Shown in pieces: positions 55,221-64,000 of a stretch of DNA of 64,000 nt. The notes under the pieces were generated by a model. That model was not told the origin of the DNA. It did no database searches and worked only from the letters and a program-made list of their open reading frames with translations. How positions within the stretch are numbered: the stretch's first letter is position 1; every line of letters starts with the position of its first letter. This DNA is from Gammaproteobacteria bacterium (GTDB lineage Bacteria > Pseudomonadota > Gammaproteobacteria > Xanthomonadales > SZUA-36). A program made the translations under genes and the position numbers. The DNA lies in NCBI GenBank assembly GCA_030426265.1, contig JAUHYP010000005.1:62001-126000 (forward strand), in the 5' to 3' direction.

Positions 55221-57013
55221 ACGATTTCGTCCTCAAGATCGGCACGGTGAACGGCACCGGCTCGGCCAGCGCGAACGGCCTGCTGATGAAAGCCCTGTTC
55301 CGCATGGGCGTGCCGGTCACGGGCAAGAACCTGTTCCCCTCCAACATCCAGGGCCTGCCCACCTGGTACGAGATCCGCGCCAACCGCGACGGCTACATGG
55401 CGCGCGAGGGGCGCGTGGACGTCATGGTGGCGATGAACGCGCAGACCTATGGCAAGGACCTCGCCGAGGTCACGCCGGGCGGCTTCTTCATCTACGACTC
55501 GACCTGGCCGCGTGAGAAGACGCTCTCGCGCGACGACGTCACCGTGCTGGGCGTGCCGCTGGCCAAGCTCTGCAACGAGCACTTCTCCGTGGCGCGCGTA
55601 CGCATCCTGATGAAGAACATCGCCTACGTCGGCGTGCTCTGCGCCCTGCTGGACATCGACCGGGCCATCGTCAAACAGCTGCTGGAAGAGACCTTCGCCG
55701 CCAAGCCGAAACTGGTGGACAGCAATCTCGAGGCCATCAACCTGGGCTGGGACTACGCGCAGGCGAACTTCACCTGCCCCCTTCCCGTGCGCGCCGAGGC
55801 CATGGGCGACAACTCGAAGCACATTCTCATCGACGGCAACTCCGCCGCCGCCCTGGGCTGCGTGTTCGCCGGGGCCACGGTGGGCGCCTGGTACCCGATC
55901 ACGCCCTCGACCTCGCTGATGGACGGCTTCCAGGGGTACTGCGAGAAGTTCCGCAAGGACCCCGACACCGGTGAGAACCGTTTCTGCATCGTCCAGGCCG
56001 AGGACGAACTGGCCGCCGCCGGCATGGTGCTGGGCGCCAACTGGGTGGGCGCGCGCGCCTTCACCCCGACCTCCGGGCCCGGTATTTCGTTGATGAGCGA
56101 ATTCATCGGCTTCGCCTACTACGCGGAAATTCCGTCGGTGTTCTTCGACGTGCAGCGCGTGGGGCCGTCCACCGGCATGCCCACGCGAACCCAGCAGTGC
56201 GACGTGTTGCTTTGCGCCTACGCCTCGCACGGTGACACGCGCCATCCGCTGCTGCTGCCCGCCGACCCGCGCGAGTGTTTCGAGTTCGCGGTGGCGGCCT
56301 TCGATCTCGCCGACCGCCTGCAGACGCCGGTGTTCGTCCTCTCGGACCTGGACATCGGCATGAACGACTGGATGATTCCCGAGCTCGAGTGGGACGACCG
56401 CTACCGGCCGGACCGCGGCAAGCTGGTCGGCCCGAAAGAGCTGGCGGACATGGAAAAATTCTTCCGCTACCTGGACCGCGACGGCGACGGCATCGCCGCG
56501 CGTACCTTGCCGGGACAGGACGCCAAGGGCGCCTACTTCGTGCGTGGTTCGGGACACAACCGCTACGGCGGTTACACCGAGGATTCGGCCGAGTACCAGG
56601 ACGTGGTCGACCGCCTGATGGTGAAGTGGCGCACGGCTGCCGGCCTGGTGCCCGCCGCGAAGCTGCGGCCGGCCGACCAGCCCACGCGTGTCGGCATCAT
56701 CGCCTACGGATCATCGGATGGCGCGGTGAACGAGGCCCTGGACCGGCTCAACGAGGAGGGCCTGGGCCTGGACTACCTGCGCATCCGGGCGTTCCCCTTC
56801 GGTGAGGAAGTGCGCGCCTTCCTGGACAGCCACGACACGGTGTTCGTGGTGGAACAGAACCGCGACGCGCAGCTGCGCAGCCTTCTGCTGGTCGAGCTGG
56901 GCGCGTCCAACGAACAGCTCGTTCCTCTGCTGCACTACAACGGCATGCCCATTCCCAGCCGCTGCGTCGAGGACGCGGTGCGCGCCCACCTGGACGAGGA
57001 GGTCGCGGCATGA
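55178..57013 (+). CDS. 2-oxoacid:acceptor oxidoreductase subunit alpha (gamma-alpha fusion)
   Basis: A 611-residue subunit. N-terminal part (~residues 15-200) is the gamma domain (IGTVNGTGSASANGLLMKALFRMG); the alpha/pyrimidine-binding part follows (AGATVGAWYPITPSTSLMDGF, EDELAAAGMVLGANWVGARAFTPTSGPGISLMSEFIG, RVGPSTGMPTRTQQCDV). C-terminal domain II has VGIIAYGSSDGAVNEAL and VFVVEQNRDAQL. With the beta subunit it would split or form 2-oxoacids such as 2-oxoglutarate using CoA and ferredoxin. Start at the ATG at 55178; longer frame is inside the previous gene. Its stop overlaps the beta gene as ATGA. Confidence 0.9.
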   Translation: MPDQPSASATQSRINDFVLKIGTVNGTGSASANGLLMKALFRMGVPVTGKNLFPSNIQGLPTWYEIRANRDGYMAREGRVDVMVAMNAQTYGKDLAEVTPGGFFIYDSTWPREKTLSRDDVTVLGVPLAKLCNEHFSVARVRILMKNIAYVGVLCALLDIDRAIVKQLLEETFAAKPKLVDSNLEAINLGWDYAQANFTCPLPVRAEAMGDNSKHILIDGNSAAALGCVFAGATVGAWYPITPSTSLMDGFQGYCEKFRKDPDTGENRFCIVQAEDELAAAGMVLGANWVGARAFTPTSGPGISLMSEFIGFAYYAEIPSVFFDVQRVGPSTGMPTRTQQCDVLLCAYASHGDTRHPLLLPADPRECFEFAVAAFDLADRLQTPVFVLSDLDIGMNDWMIPELEWDDRYRPDRGKLVGPKELADMEKFFRYLDRDGDGIAARTLPGQDAKGAYFVRGSGHNRYGGYTEDSAEYQDVVDRLMVKWRTAAGLVPAAKLRPADQPTRVGIIAYGSSDGAVNEALDRLNEEGLGLDYLRIRAFPFGEEVRAFLDSHDTVFVVEQNRDAQLRSLLLVELGASNEQLVPLLHYNGMPIPSRCVEDAVRAHLDEEVAA

Positions 57014-58065
57014 CCTACATTCCCAAGCCCCGCATCGACCTGCCCACCGACCGGATCAACGCCATCGGCCTGCGCCAGCGCGACTACGAGGGCGTGTTGT
57101 CCACGCTCTGCGCCGGTTGCGGTCACGATTCGATCACCGCCGCCATCGTGCAGGCCTTCTGGGAGCTCGCCATCGAGCCGCACCAGGTGGCCAAGCTTTC
57201 CGGCATCGGCTGTTCGTCCAAGACCCCGGCCTACTTCATCTCCGGGGCGCACGGTTTCAACTCCGTGCACGGGCGCATGCCCTCCGTGGCCACCGGCGCC
57301 CTGGCGGGCAACCGCGACCTGACCTGTATCGCGGTCAGCGGCGATGGCGACTCGTTGTCCATCGGCTTCGGGCAGTTCGGCCACGTGGTACGCCGCAACC
57401 TGAACATGCTCTACATCATCGAGAACAACGGGGTCTACGGCCTGACCAAGGGCCAGTTCTCGGCTTCCGCCGATCCCGGCAGCAAGGCCAAGAAAGGCCA
57501 GGTGAACCAGATGCAGGCCATCGACCCGGTGGCCACGGCCATCGCCCTGGGCGGCAGCTTCGCGGCGCGCGGCTTCTCCGGTGACCGCGACCAGCTGGTG
57601 CCGCTGATCAAGGCCGGCGTGCGCCACCGCGGTTGCGCCGTCATCGACGTGGTTTCTCCCTGCGTGACCTTCAACGATCACGAGGGCTCGACCAAGAGTT
57701 ACGCCTACACGCGCAAGATGTCGCACAAGGCGGTCGAGGCGGACCTCGTGCCACCGGCCGAGGAAATCACCGTCTCCTACGCCGATGGCGACGCCGTTCG
57801 GGTGCGCCTGCACGACGGCTCCACCGTGCTGCTGCGCAAGAACGACCCGGCTTACGACCCCACCGACCGCAGCACGGCCCTGCAGTACCTGGAAAAGCAC
57901 CGCGCCCGTGGCGAGGTGGTGACCGGGCTGATGTTTCTGGACGAGACCCTGCCCGAGATGCACGACGTCTTCGGCACCACCAGCGCGCCGCTGGCCGAGA
58001 CCGGCTACGAGGCCCTGGTTCCCGGCAAGGAAGCCCTGGCGAAGCTGCAGAAAAAGATGCGCTGA
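57010..58065 (+). CDS. 2-oxoacid:ferredoxin oxidoreductase subunit beta (TPP-binding)
   Basis: A 351-residue thiamine-diphosphate subunit. Landmarks: LCAGCGHDSITAAIVQAF, LSGIGCSSKTPAYF, RMPSVATGALAGNRDL, the TPP motif GDGDSLSIGFGQFGHVVRRNLNMLYIIENNGVYGLTKGQFS (GDG to NN, given by ends) and DVVSPCVTFNDHEGSTKSY. The cysteines at AGCG and IGC fit a [4Fe-4S] centre. ALQYLEKHRARGEVVTGLMFLD near the end is typical of KorB. Together with the two genes before it this forms a KorAB-type enzyme that may use 2-oxoglutarate; the TPP riboswitch just downstream belongs to the next gene. Confidence 0.92.
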   Translation: MTYIPKPRIDLPTDRINAIGLRQRDYEGVLSTLCAGCGHDSITAAIVQAFWELAIEPHQVAKLSGIGCSSKTPAYFISGAHGFNSVHGRMPSVATGALAGNRDLTCIAVSGDGDSLSIGFGQFGHVVRRNLNMLYIIENNGVYGLTKGQFSASADPGSKAKKGQVNQMQAIDPVATAIALGGSFAARGFSGDRDQLVPLIKAGVRHRGCAVIDVVSPCVTFNDHEGSTKSYAYTRKMSHKAVEADLVPPAEEITVSYADGDAVRVRLHDGSTVLLRKNDPAYDPTDRSTALQYLEKHRARGEVVTGLMFLDETLPEMHDVFGTTSAPLAETGYEALVPGKEALAKLQKKMR

Positions 58066-58138
58066 CGGGCCGATCCGCCCTGCCCTTGAAGCGCTCGACC
58101 CGGCGGAGCTGACGCTCTGCCCCACCACAAGCATCCGC

Positions 58139-58144
58139 TATAAT
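58139..58144 (+). promoter_or_regulatory. -10 element before the TPP riboswitch
   Basis: Perfect TATAAT (context CCGCTATAATGACGCC) a few bases upstream of the aptamer, so transcription would start at its 5' edge. No clear -35 at 17 bases. Confidence 0.6.
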
Positions 58145-58149
58145 GACGC

Positions 58150-58257
58150 CTGATCCTGGGGTGGCCCCAGGCGCGAACCCCGCGCCGCCGGCCTGAGACG
58201 CGCAAGCGAACCCATTGAACCTGATCCGGCTAGTACCGGCGTAGGGACGGATGCTTC
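58150..58257 (+). promoter_or_regulatory. TPP riboswitch (THI element)
   Basis: Hallmark thi-box sequences in the right order: GGGGTGGCCCC at the 5' side, CCTGAGACGCG (the CUGAGA bulge) at ~58192-58201, ACCCATTGAACCTGATC (~58210-58226) and CGGCTAGTACCGGCGTAGGGA (~58227-58247, in two overlapping parts) at the 3' side. These form the known pyrimidine-sensor and pyrophosphate-sensor helices that bind thiamine diphosphate. It lies in the leader of a TonB-dependent receptor gene. Confidence 0.93.
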
Positions 58258-58287
58258 AACGCAAACGCCAATCCCCCGCTCGAACCC

Positions 58288-58316
58288 CGGACTCCCTGGC
58301 ATGACATGGAGTTCCG
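58288..58316 (+). promoter_or_regulatory. Shine-Dalgarno-sequestering hairpin downstream of the TPP aptamer
   Basis: CGGACTCC (58288-58295) pairs with GGAGTTCCG (58308-58316, one bulged T) and buries the GGAG ribosome binding site right before the ATG at 58317. This is the expected expression platform for translational repression when TPP is bound. Pairing worked out by eye. Confidence 0.6.
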
Positions 58317-60599
58317 ATGACCGCACGAATCAAGAACGCACAGGCCGCGAGTCCGTGCAAAGCCCCGACGACCGATTGCCGCCCTGCCGGCCCACGAAAC
58401 GATCGGACCGACACGAACCACGCCAGGGCCCTCGCGGGTCGATGGGCCCTTGCTTCGGCCCTGTCCCTCGCCCTGTCAGTCACCGCGACCGCTGACGAGG
58501 CCGTGCTCGAGGAGGTGATCGTCACCGCCGAGTTCCGGCCCCTGTCGGTCCTGGACGTGGCCTCCAGCGTGACCGTCTTCGACGAGCGCGCCATCGAGGA
58601 GCGCACCGCGACCCACCTCGAGCAGATGCTGAACCTGGCGCCGAACGTGAACTTCGCCGCCGGCGCCTCGCGGGGGCGCTTCTTCCAGGTGCGCGGCATC
58701 GGCGAGCGCAGCCAGTTCGTCGAACCGGTCAACCCGTCCGTGGGCCTGGTGATGGACGGCATGGACTTCACCGGCATCGGCGGCGTGGCCACCACGCTGG
58801 ACCTGCGCCAGGTGGAAATCCTCCGCGGCCCCCAGGGAACGCTGTTCGGCGCGAATGCGCTGGGCGGCATGATCCACCTCGTTTCCAATGGACCCTCGGA
58901 CGACTTCGATGCGCGCGTGGACGCCATCGCCGGCAACCACGACACCTGGAGCCTGGCGGCCGCGGCCGGCGGCCCGGCCGGGGAGCGGCTGGGCTGGCGC
59001 GTGGCCGTTCAGTCCAATCAGTCCGACGGGTGGATCGACAACCTCTATGACGGCCGCCCCACCAGCGACATCGACGAACAGAGCGCCCGCGTCCGGCTGG
59101 ACTGGGCGGTCAGCGATCGGTTCGACCTGGACCTGACCGTCTACCTCGCCGACATCGACAACGGCTACGACGCCTTCTCGCTCGACAACAACCGCGAGAC
59201 CCTGTCGGACGAACCGGGCGAGGACGCCCTGGACGTCGCCGCCGGCGCCCTGCGCGGCACCTGGGCCCTGGCGGGCGACCTGCGCCTCGAAGCGCTGCTC
59301 AGCGCCGTGGATTCCGACGCCAGTTACCGCTACGACGAGGACTGGAGCAACCCGGGCATCTGCGACGGCACGCCCTGTGACTCGGACCTCTGGGGCTTCG
59401 ACTGGTGGTATGCCTCGGTGGATGCCTACACCCGCGCAAACAACAATACGACGGCCGACGTCCGGCTGCTGTCCGGCGACGACGGATCGGCCCGTTGGGT
59501 GGGTGGCCTGTACTACCGCGACCAGGAACAGACCCTTCTGCGCCAGTACACCTACGCCGCCGGCGACTTCGCCAGCCGCTACGACACCGAGAACCTGGCG
59601 GTCTACGGTCAGCTCGACCTGCCGCTCGGCGAGCGCTGGACCCTGGTCAGCGGTCTGCGCTGGGAGCGCCGCGACTGGCGCTACGGCGACAACGCGCCCG
59701 TACCGAACGACGGTGACGGCGAAGAAGACGACTGGGGTGGTCGCCTGGCGCTGGAATACCGCACGGACGGCGGCCTGCTGGCCTACGGCTTGGTCAGCCG
59801 CGGCTACAAGCCCGGCGGTTACAACTCGGCCCTCGCAGCGCAGCTCGCCGACCTCGAGGCCCAGGGCATCGTGCTGCCGGACGGCAGCCTGGTGTTCGAC
59901 GGCGAATCGCTGTGGAACTACGAACTGGGTCTGAAGGGTGCCTTCCTCGACGGCGCGTTGCTGCTCTCCGCCGCCGTGTTCCACCAGGAGCGTGACGACG
60001 TGCAGGTCAGCCAGTCCATCGTGATCACCTCGGAGCCGGGCTCGGACGCTTGCCCCTGCGAATTCATCGACAGCCTGCAGAACGCGGCCGGCGGAATGAA
60101 CCAGGGCCTGGAACTGGAGGCGGACTGGCAGCTGAGCGATCGCTGGCGCCTGTTCGGCAGCCTGGGTCTGCTGGACGCGGAGTACCGGGACTACCTGAGC
60201 TACGCCCACGACGAGGCCGACCTGGACAACGGCGTTCCCTACGACCTGTCCGGCCGCGACCAGGCCCACGCCCCCAACTGGCAGTGGGTGCTGGGCACTC
60301 AGTGGGACCTGGCCGAGCAGTGGTCGCTGATCGCCGATCTCGAGGGCAAGGACGCGTTCTATGCTTCCGCCAACCACGAGGAGCGCACGGAAGACTACAC
60401 CCTGCTGAACCTGCGCCTGGCCTGGTCCTCGGGCCCGTGGACCGTGGCGCTCTGGGGCCGCAACCTCACCGACGAGGACGTGCAGACGCGCGGCTTTGGC
60501 GGCTTCGGCAACGACCCCCGGAATTTCTACGAGACCGATGCCTACTGGCAGTACGGCGAACCGCGGGTGTACGGGGTCAGCCTGGCCTGGAGCCACTGA
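58317..60599 (+). CDS. TonB-dependent outer-membrane receptor under TPP riboswitch control
   Basis: A 760-residue receptor with an unusually long N-terminal region before the hydrophobic signal core (ALASALSLALSVTATA, ~45-60). Then a TonB-box-like EVIVTAEF, the plug domain (~residues 70-190: ASSVTVFDERAIEERTATHLEQML, FFQVRGIGER, VEILRGPQGTLFGANALGGMIHL) and the 22-strand barrel, ending in WSH after a final VYGVSLAW. Control by a TPP riboswitch points to uptake of thiamine or a precursor, as predicted before for thiamin-regulated TonB receptors. Proposed substrate is inferred from regulation only. The N-terminal extension leaves the exact start open. Confidence 0.9.
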   Translation: MTARIKNAQAASPCKAPTTDCRPAGPRNDRTDTNHARALAGRWALASALSLALSVTATADEAVLEEVIVTAEFRPLSVLDVASSVTVFDERAIEERTATHLEQMLNLAPNVNFAAGASRGRFFQVRGIGERSQFVEPVNPSVGLVMDGMDFTGIGGVATTLDLRQVEILRGPQGTLFGANALGGMIHLVSNGPSDDFDARVDAIAGNHDTWSLAAAAGGPAGERLGWRVAVQSNQSDGWIDNLYDGRPTSDIDEQSARVRLDWAVSDRFDLDLTVYLADIDNGYDAFSLDNNRETLSDEPGEDALDVAAGALRGTWALAGDLRLEALLSAVDSDASYRYDEDWSNPGICDGTPCDSDLWGFDWWYASVDAYTRANNNTTADVRLLSGDDGSARWVGGLYYRDQEQTLLRQYTYAAGDFASRYDTENLAVYGQLDLPLGERWTLVSGLRWERRDWRYGDNAPVPNDGDGEEDDWGGRLALEYRTDGGLLAYGLVSRGYKPGGYNSALAAQLADLEAQGIVLPDGSLVFDGESLWNYELGLKGAFLDGALLLSAAVFHQERDDVQVSQSIVITSEPGSDACPCEFIDSLQNAAGGMNQGLELEADWQLSDRWRLFGSLGLLDAEYRDYLSYAHDEADLDNGVPYDLSGRDQAHAPNWQWVLGTQWDLAEQWSLIADLEGKDAFYASANHEERTEDYTLLNLRLAWSSGPWTVALWGRNLTDEDVQTRGFGGFGNDPRNFYETDAYWQYGEPRVYGVSLAWSH

Positions 60600-60638
60600 G
60601 CGGGAATCCGTGTCCCTCCGCGAGTGAGCCGGATGTGA

Positions 60639-63600
60639 TTACGAGGGTGGCGCCGAGGCCCTGGCGCCGGCGCGCAGTTCCTCGCGCAGCCCTTCGCAGG
60701 GTTTGGTCGAACCCCTGATCCGGTCCCACAGGCCCTTGGCCACGATGGACAGGCCGGCGGTCGCCCAGGCGGCGCCGCCGTAGATCAGCGTGCCGGTCGG
60801 GTCCACCTCGGGCCGCGGTTCGGCCATGGTGCCGCGAATGCGCACGAAGGGGTTCACCAGCTCGGCGAAGTTCAGGCCCAGCAGCTTGGTCGGCGTGGTC
60901 TGGAACCCGAGGTCCAGGGTTTCGTTGGCCAGGTTCACCGTGCCACTGCCCAGGATCAGGACGCGGTCCGTGCTCAGCGCGATGATGGGCTCGGTGGTCA
61001 AGAGGCCATTGTTCGCCTTCAGGCGCGTGGCAAAACACCTGAGCTCGGTCGGCCGGTCCAGGGAGTAGCCGGGAATCAGCACCGTCACCAGTTGCTGCAG
61101 CAGGCCGAGGTTCAGGGCGCCAAGGCCCCGCCCGGGCAGAGTTCCTTCCGAGGACACGATCTGCACGTCACCGCTCAGGCTGGCGGCCAGGCCGCGCAGG
61201 TCGGCGCCCTTCGCCCGCAGCCCGGCGTGGGCGTCGATTCGTGGCAGGCTGGCCGGGTCCGCGTTACGCCAGGACTCGCGAACCGGCACCAGGCCCAGGG
61301 TCTGGAATTCCAGGCGCATTTCCGCCTGGCCCCCACCCGTGGGAGACAGGCTCGCCGTGGCGGTCAGGTCACCCGCCAGGCCTCGCGTGTGATATCGGTC
61401 CACGATCAGGGCCCCATTCTCGAGGCGGCCGTCGACCTCCACGTCGGTCATGATGCGACGGTGTGTCTCGATCTCACCGACCTCGATCTTGAGGTCGGCG
61501 TCCAGCGCGGCCAGGACGTCCAGTGGCAGGGGCACATCGGGGATCAGCCGGCCATCACCGCTGTTGGAGGCGGGGGACTGCGCCGGGTCCGGCGCCGGCG
61601 CCGGCAGCCAGGGGCGCAGGTCGACGCGCTTCGAGGCCAGATCCAGCGTCAGCCGGGGCACCTCGCCGGCGCGGTCCCAGCGCAGGTTTCCGTCCACTTC
61701 CGATTCGCCCGCCACCAGGCGCATGCCGTCGAGCCACAGGTCGGTGGTGCCGCCGGCCAGGTGCAGGTCCAGGGACACCGGTTCGTGGGGCAGGTCATAA
61801 CCGTCCCAGCGGCCGAGCGCGCCGACGTCCGGTGAGCGCAGGGTCAGTTCGAGGTCGGTGTCCGAAAAGTCGGGCAGGCGGTCGACGGTGCCGGACAGCT
61901 GCAACCGTGTCTCGTGCACCTCCAGCCAGGAGGGTTCGAAGCGCCAGGCGCCGCCGGACACGCCACCGTCGAGCGACAGCTCGAAGGGATTGGCGGCGAG
62001 TTCGAAGCCGGCCAGCTGTTCCGCGACCCGGGACAGGTCCGGGCCGCGCACCAGGAGGCGGAAGCTGCCCTCGTCCCCTTCGATGGGCCACGGCATGTCG
62101 ATGTTTCCCACGGCGGTGACCTCGCCCAGCCGGGCATCCAGCGCGCCCAACTCCAATCGGTCGGCCTTGCGCGCCGCTTGCAGGCTCAGCGTCCAGTCCT
62201 TGTCAGGGACGACCGGGGGCGTGAGGTCACCCAGCAACGAGTCCAGGCTGGTGCCTTGCGCCTCCAGGTCGAGGGACAGGCCCACCAGTTCCTCGTTGAA
62301 CGGAATCCGGGCGTCGGCTTTCAGGCGGGTGTGGCCGACCGTGCCCTCCAGGCCGGTGAACCGCAGGCCGACGTCGTCGGGCGCCACGGTGGACGACAGG
62401 TCGAAGGCGCCGGAGGCCATCGGCCACTCCAGCCCGCGTTGGTCCAGGCTGTTGGCGAGGTCCGCGCCGCTCACTCGGATCTCGAGCCGGGTGGCCGGAC
62501 CCAGGGGCTCGAAACCGACCTCGCCGCTGGCCTCCAGCGTGGCCGCCATGACGCCCTCGAGGCGCGTGTCGGTCAGGCGGACACGGTCTTCGCCGATGGA
62601 AATCACGCTTTCCAGCGACAGCGGCGCTTCGGCGAAACCCGGCGCGCCCAGGGCTTCGAGCGCTCGCCCTCCGTTGTCGCTGTCGAGTCGCACCGTGGCC
62701 TCGCTGCCGGCGTAGCGTTCCTCTTCGCTGATCCTGCCGGCCAGTTCGAGCCTGCCGAGTTGCGTGGTCACGGTGGCTTTCAGCCGGTCGAAGTCGTCGA
62801 GCACCGGCTCCAGGTCCAGGTGGAGCGCGAAGGGGCCTTCGGCCACGCCCGGCAGGTCGAGCAGGGCGCGAAAGGCCGCCATGTCCGGCCCCCGTACGTC
62901 CAGGGTGATGCGGCTGTCCTGCAGCCCCGGAAACCGGGTGATGCCGGCCTCCAGGCTCAGCGCCGTTTCGCCGATGTTCAGCAGGATGTCTTCGGCATCG
63001 AGTCGGGACCCCTCGCGGCGCAGCCGCCCCTTGATGTCGAAGGGTTCCCGCGGTGCATCGGACAGGCCGAACAGGCGCAGCGGCCCGCCGAGGTCCGGGC
63101 CGCTGCCCTCGATCGCCAGGTCGAAACGCTCCGCGGAACGCAGGCCGTCCGCGGTGCCGTCCAGCGCGATTTCGAGCGCGCCGATGCGGCCGGCCAGGGA
63201 CACGGTCCAGTCCTCGTCCCGGGAACCGCTTTGAAGGTTCAGCCGGTAGGCGCCGGCCTTGTCGGGCGCCAGGCCCAGCATGCGTTCCACGTCGCGGATG
63301 TCCGGGCCGGACACCGTCAGGTCCAGTTCGGGCCGGTTGGGCGCGGTGAGACGGTCGATGGTTCCCTGGCCCTCGAGCGCCAGCGTCCCGAACCGGCCCT
63401 GCCCGTCGAAACCGATCTGCCCGCCCGTCACCAGGGACTGGAACGGTCCGACCTGGCCGGAGTAGCGCGCGGCCTGGTCGTTCACGGCCCCGGCCAGGTC
63501 CAGCTGGATCCAGTCCTCCGCATCCCGGGCCAGGTCCAGGGATTCGACCTCGATGCGGATCGGCGCCGTGCGGTCCGGGTCCTCCCAGGTGACCGTTCCG

Positions 63601-64000
63601 GTTTCGAGGCGGCCCCGGTGAACCACCAACGGGACGCCAGGCGCGTCATCCTCACCGTCCTCGGAGGGCTCGCCGAACTGATAATTGCCGCGTCCCTGTT
63701 CATCCTGGCGCAGGTCCGCGTGAGCGCCGCTGATGTCGGCGTCGAACACCTGGATGGGCCCATCGTCCCACAGCGACGAGAGGTCCAGCGTGAGCGCAAA
63801 CCGTTCGACTGACAGCACCCGCCTGTCGCCGGGCCAGCCGGGGTTGTCCAGGGTCAGCCCGCTGCCGGAGACCGAGAGCTCCGGACCCAGCAGGATGGAG
63901 AGCTGCGCAAAGCGAAGGTCCGCGCCCGTGCGGGCCAGCACCTGCGATTGAAGGGTGTCCTTGAAACGCCCCAGGTCGGTGTTCCACAGCCAGGCCATGA
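60639..64000 (-). CDS. AsmA family protein, 5' end beyond the window
   Basis: At least 1119 residues of a large inner-membrane-anchored protein; the frame remains open to the right edge, and the expected N-terminal membrane helix is missing, so the gene starts outside. Repeated beta-strand units cover the length (for example RLETGTVTWEDPDRTAPIRIEVESL and later DLELTLRSPDVGALG), as in AsmA/YhdP-like bridges thought to carry phospholipids to the outer membrane. The conserved AsmA C-terminal part is seen in LSGDVQIVSSEGTLPGRGLGALNL and LILGSGTVNLANETLDLGFQTTPTKLLGLN. It converges on the TonB receptor gene with a 39-base gap. Confidence 0.9.
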   Translation of the reverse strand, partial: MAWLWNTDLGRFKDTLQSQVLARTGADLRFAQLSILLGPELSVSGSGLTLDNPGWPGDRRVLSVERFALTLDLSSLWDDGPIQVFDADISGAHADLRQDEQGRGNYQFGEPSEDGEDDAPGVPLVVHRGRLETGTVTWEDPDRTAPIRIEVESLDLARDAEDWIQLDLAGAVNDQAARYSGQVGPFQSLVTGGQIGFDGQGRFGTLALEGQGTIDRLTAPNRPELDLTVSGPDIRDVERMLGLAPDKAGAYRLNLQSGSRDEDWTVSLAGRIGALEIALDGTADGLRSAERFDLAIEGSGPDLGGPLRLFGLSDAPREPFDIKGRLRREGSRLDAEDILLNIGETALSLEAGITRFPGLQDSRITLDVRGPDMAAFRALLDLPGVAEGPFALHLDLEPVLDDFDRLKATVTTQLGRLELAGRISEEERYAGSEATVRLDSDNGGRALEALGAPGFAEAPLSLESVISIGEDRVRLTDTRLEGVMAATLEASGEVGFEPLGPATRLEIRVSGADLANSLDQRGLEWPMASGAFDLSSTVAPDDVGLRFTGLEGTVGHTRLKADARIPFNEELVGLSLDLEAQGTSLDSLLGDLTPPVVPDKDWTLSLQAARKADRLELGALDARLGEVTAVGNIDMPWPIEGDEGSFRLLVRGPDLSRVAEQLAGFELAANPFELSLDGGVSGGAWRFEPSWLEVHETRLQLSGTVDRLPDFSDTDLELTLRSPDVGALGRWDGYDLPHEPVSLDLHLAGGTTDLWLDGMRLVAGESEVDGNLRWDRAGEVPRLTLDLASKRVDLRPWLPAPAPDPAQSPASNSGDGRLIPDVPLPLDVLAALDADLKIEVGEIETHRRIMTDVEVDGRLENGALIVDRYHTRGLAGDLTATASLSPTGGGQAEMRLEFQTLGLVPVRESWRNADPASLPRIDAHAGLRAKGADLRGLAASLSGDVQIVSSEGTLPGRGLGALNLGLLQQLVTVLIPGYSLDRPTELRCFATRLKANNGLLTTEPIIALSTDRVLILGSGTVNLANETLDLGFQTTPTKLLGLNFAELVNPFVRIRGTMAEPRPEVDPTGTLIYGGAAWATAGLSIVAKGLWDRIRGSTKPCEGLREELRAGARASAPPS

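Overview
The window is about 64 kb of a high-GC chromosome from a free-living gammaproteobacterium. Lineage markers are the CmoA/CmoB tRNA wobble-uridine pair, separate GlyQ/GlyS subunits, a Kdo/lipid A toolkit (WaaA, LpxL-type acyltransferase), TolC, and the dnaA-dnaN-recF-gyrB block facing rpmH-rnpA-yidC-mnmE. GC content and promoter style suggest the Xanthomonadales/Chromatiales side of the class, perhaps a Wenzhouxiangella-like organism; that placement is inference. No tRNA, rRNA, CRISPR array, prophage or insertion sequence was seen.

Layout. Positions 1-6.9 kb hold cell-surface genes: the end of a glycosyltransferase, an O-antigen ligase-like protein, an FkbM methyltransferase, an LpxL-type acyltransferase, WaaA, TolC and a Pcm-like methyltransferase. 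From 7.1 to 12.1 kb lie an ECF sigma factor with a DUF3379 membrane partner, a DUF2333 protein, an exported amidohydrolase, an AmpD-type amidase and a LOG-family protein. From 12.2 to 17.4 kb is a five-gene MacB-like ABC operon on the minus strand with three different HlyD-type adaptors. From 17.6 to 24.8 kb come cmoB/cmoA, a stomatin/NfeD pair, glyQ/glyS, and a GmhB-like protein that has lost its HAD catalytic motifs.

The replication-origin region spans 24.8-35.5 kb. The dnaA-dnaN interval (29655-29885) is AT-rich with DnaA-box-like sites, and two ParB-type parS palindromes lie inside recF. yidD is not found between rnpA and yidC, and mnmG does not follow mnmE.

The most interesting block is 35.5-45.3 kb. 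Six closely packed genes encode a sulfide:quinone oxidoreductase with all three catalytic cysteines, an HAE3/MMPL-type RND exporter, a LolA-like periplasmic protein, a predicted outer-membrane barrel, a DUF2892 membrane protein and an ArsR regulator with the two cysteines of BigR/SqrR persulfide sensors. The promoter is overlapped by two adjacent AT-rich palindromes. A Dps gene and a cyanide-insensitive-type bd quinol oxidase follow. I read this as a sulfide-responsive module: SQR feeds electrons to quinone, a sulfide-tolerant oxidase reoxidises the quinol, and an envelope-spanning exporter of unknown substrate is co-expressed.

From 45.4 to 53 kb are a succinate-semialdehyde-type dehydrogenase, a cysteine-desulfurase-like PLP enzyme, an exported sugar-isomerase-like protein, a TTC38-type TPR protein, a TetR regulator and an RhlE-type helicase with a Gly/Asn repeat tail. 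From 53.4 to 58.1 kb is a three-gene 2-oxoacid:acceptor oxidoreductase cluster with a GltD-like/ferredoxin fusion. A TPP riboswitch at about 58.2 kb precedes a TonB-dependent receptor, and a truncated AsmA-family gene runs off the right edge.
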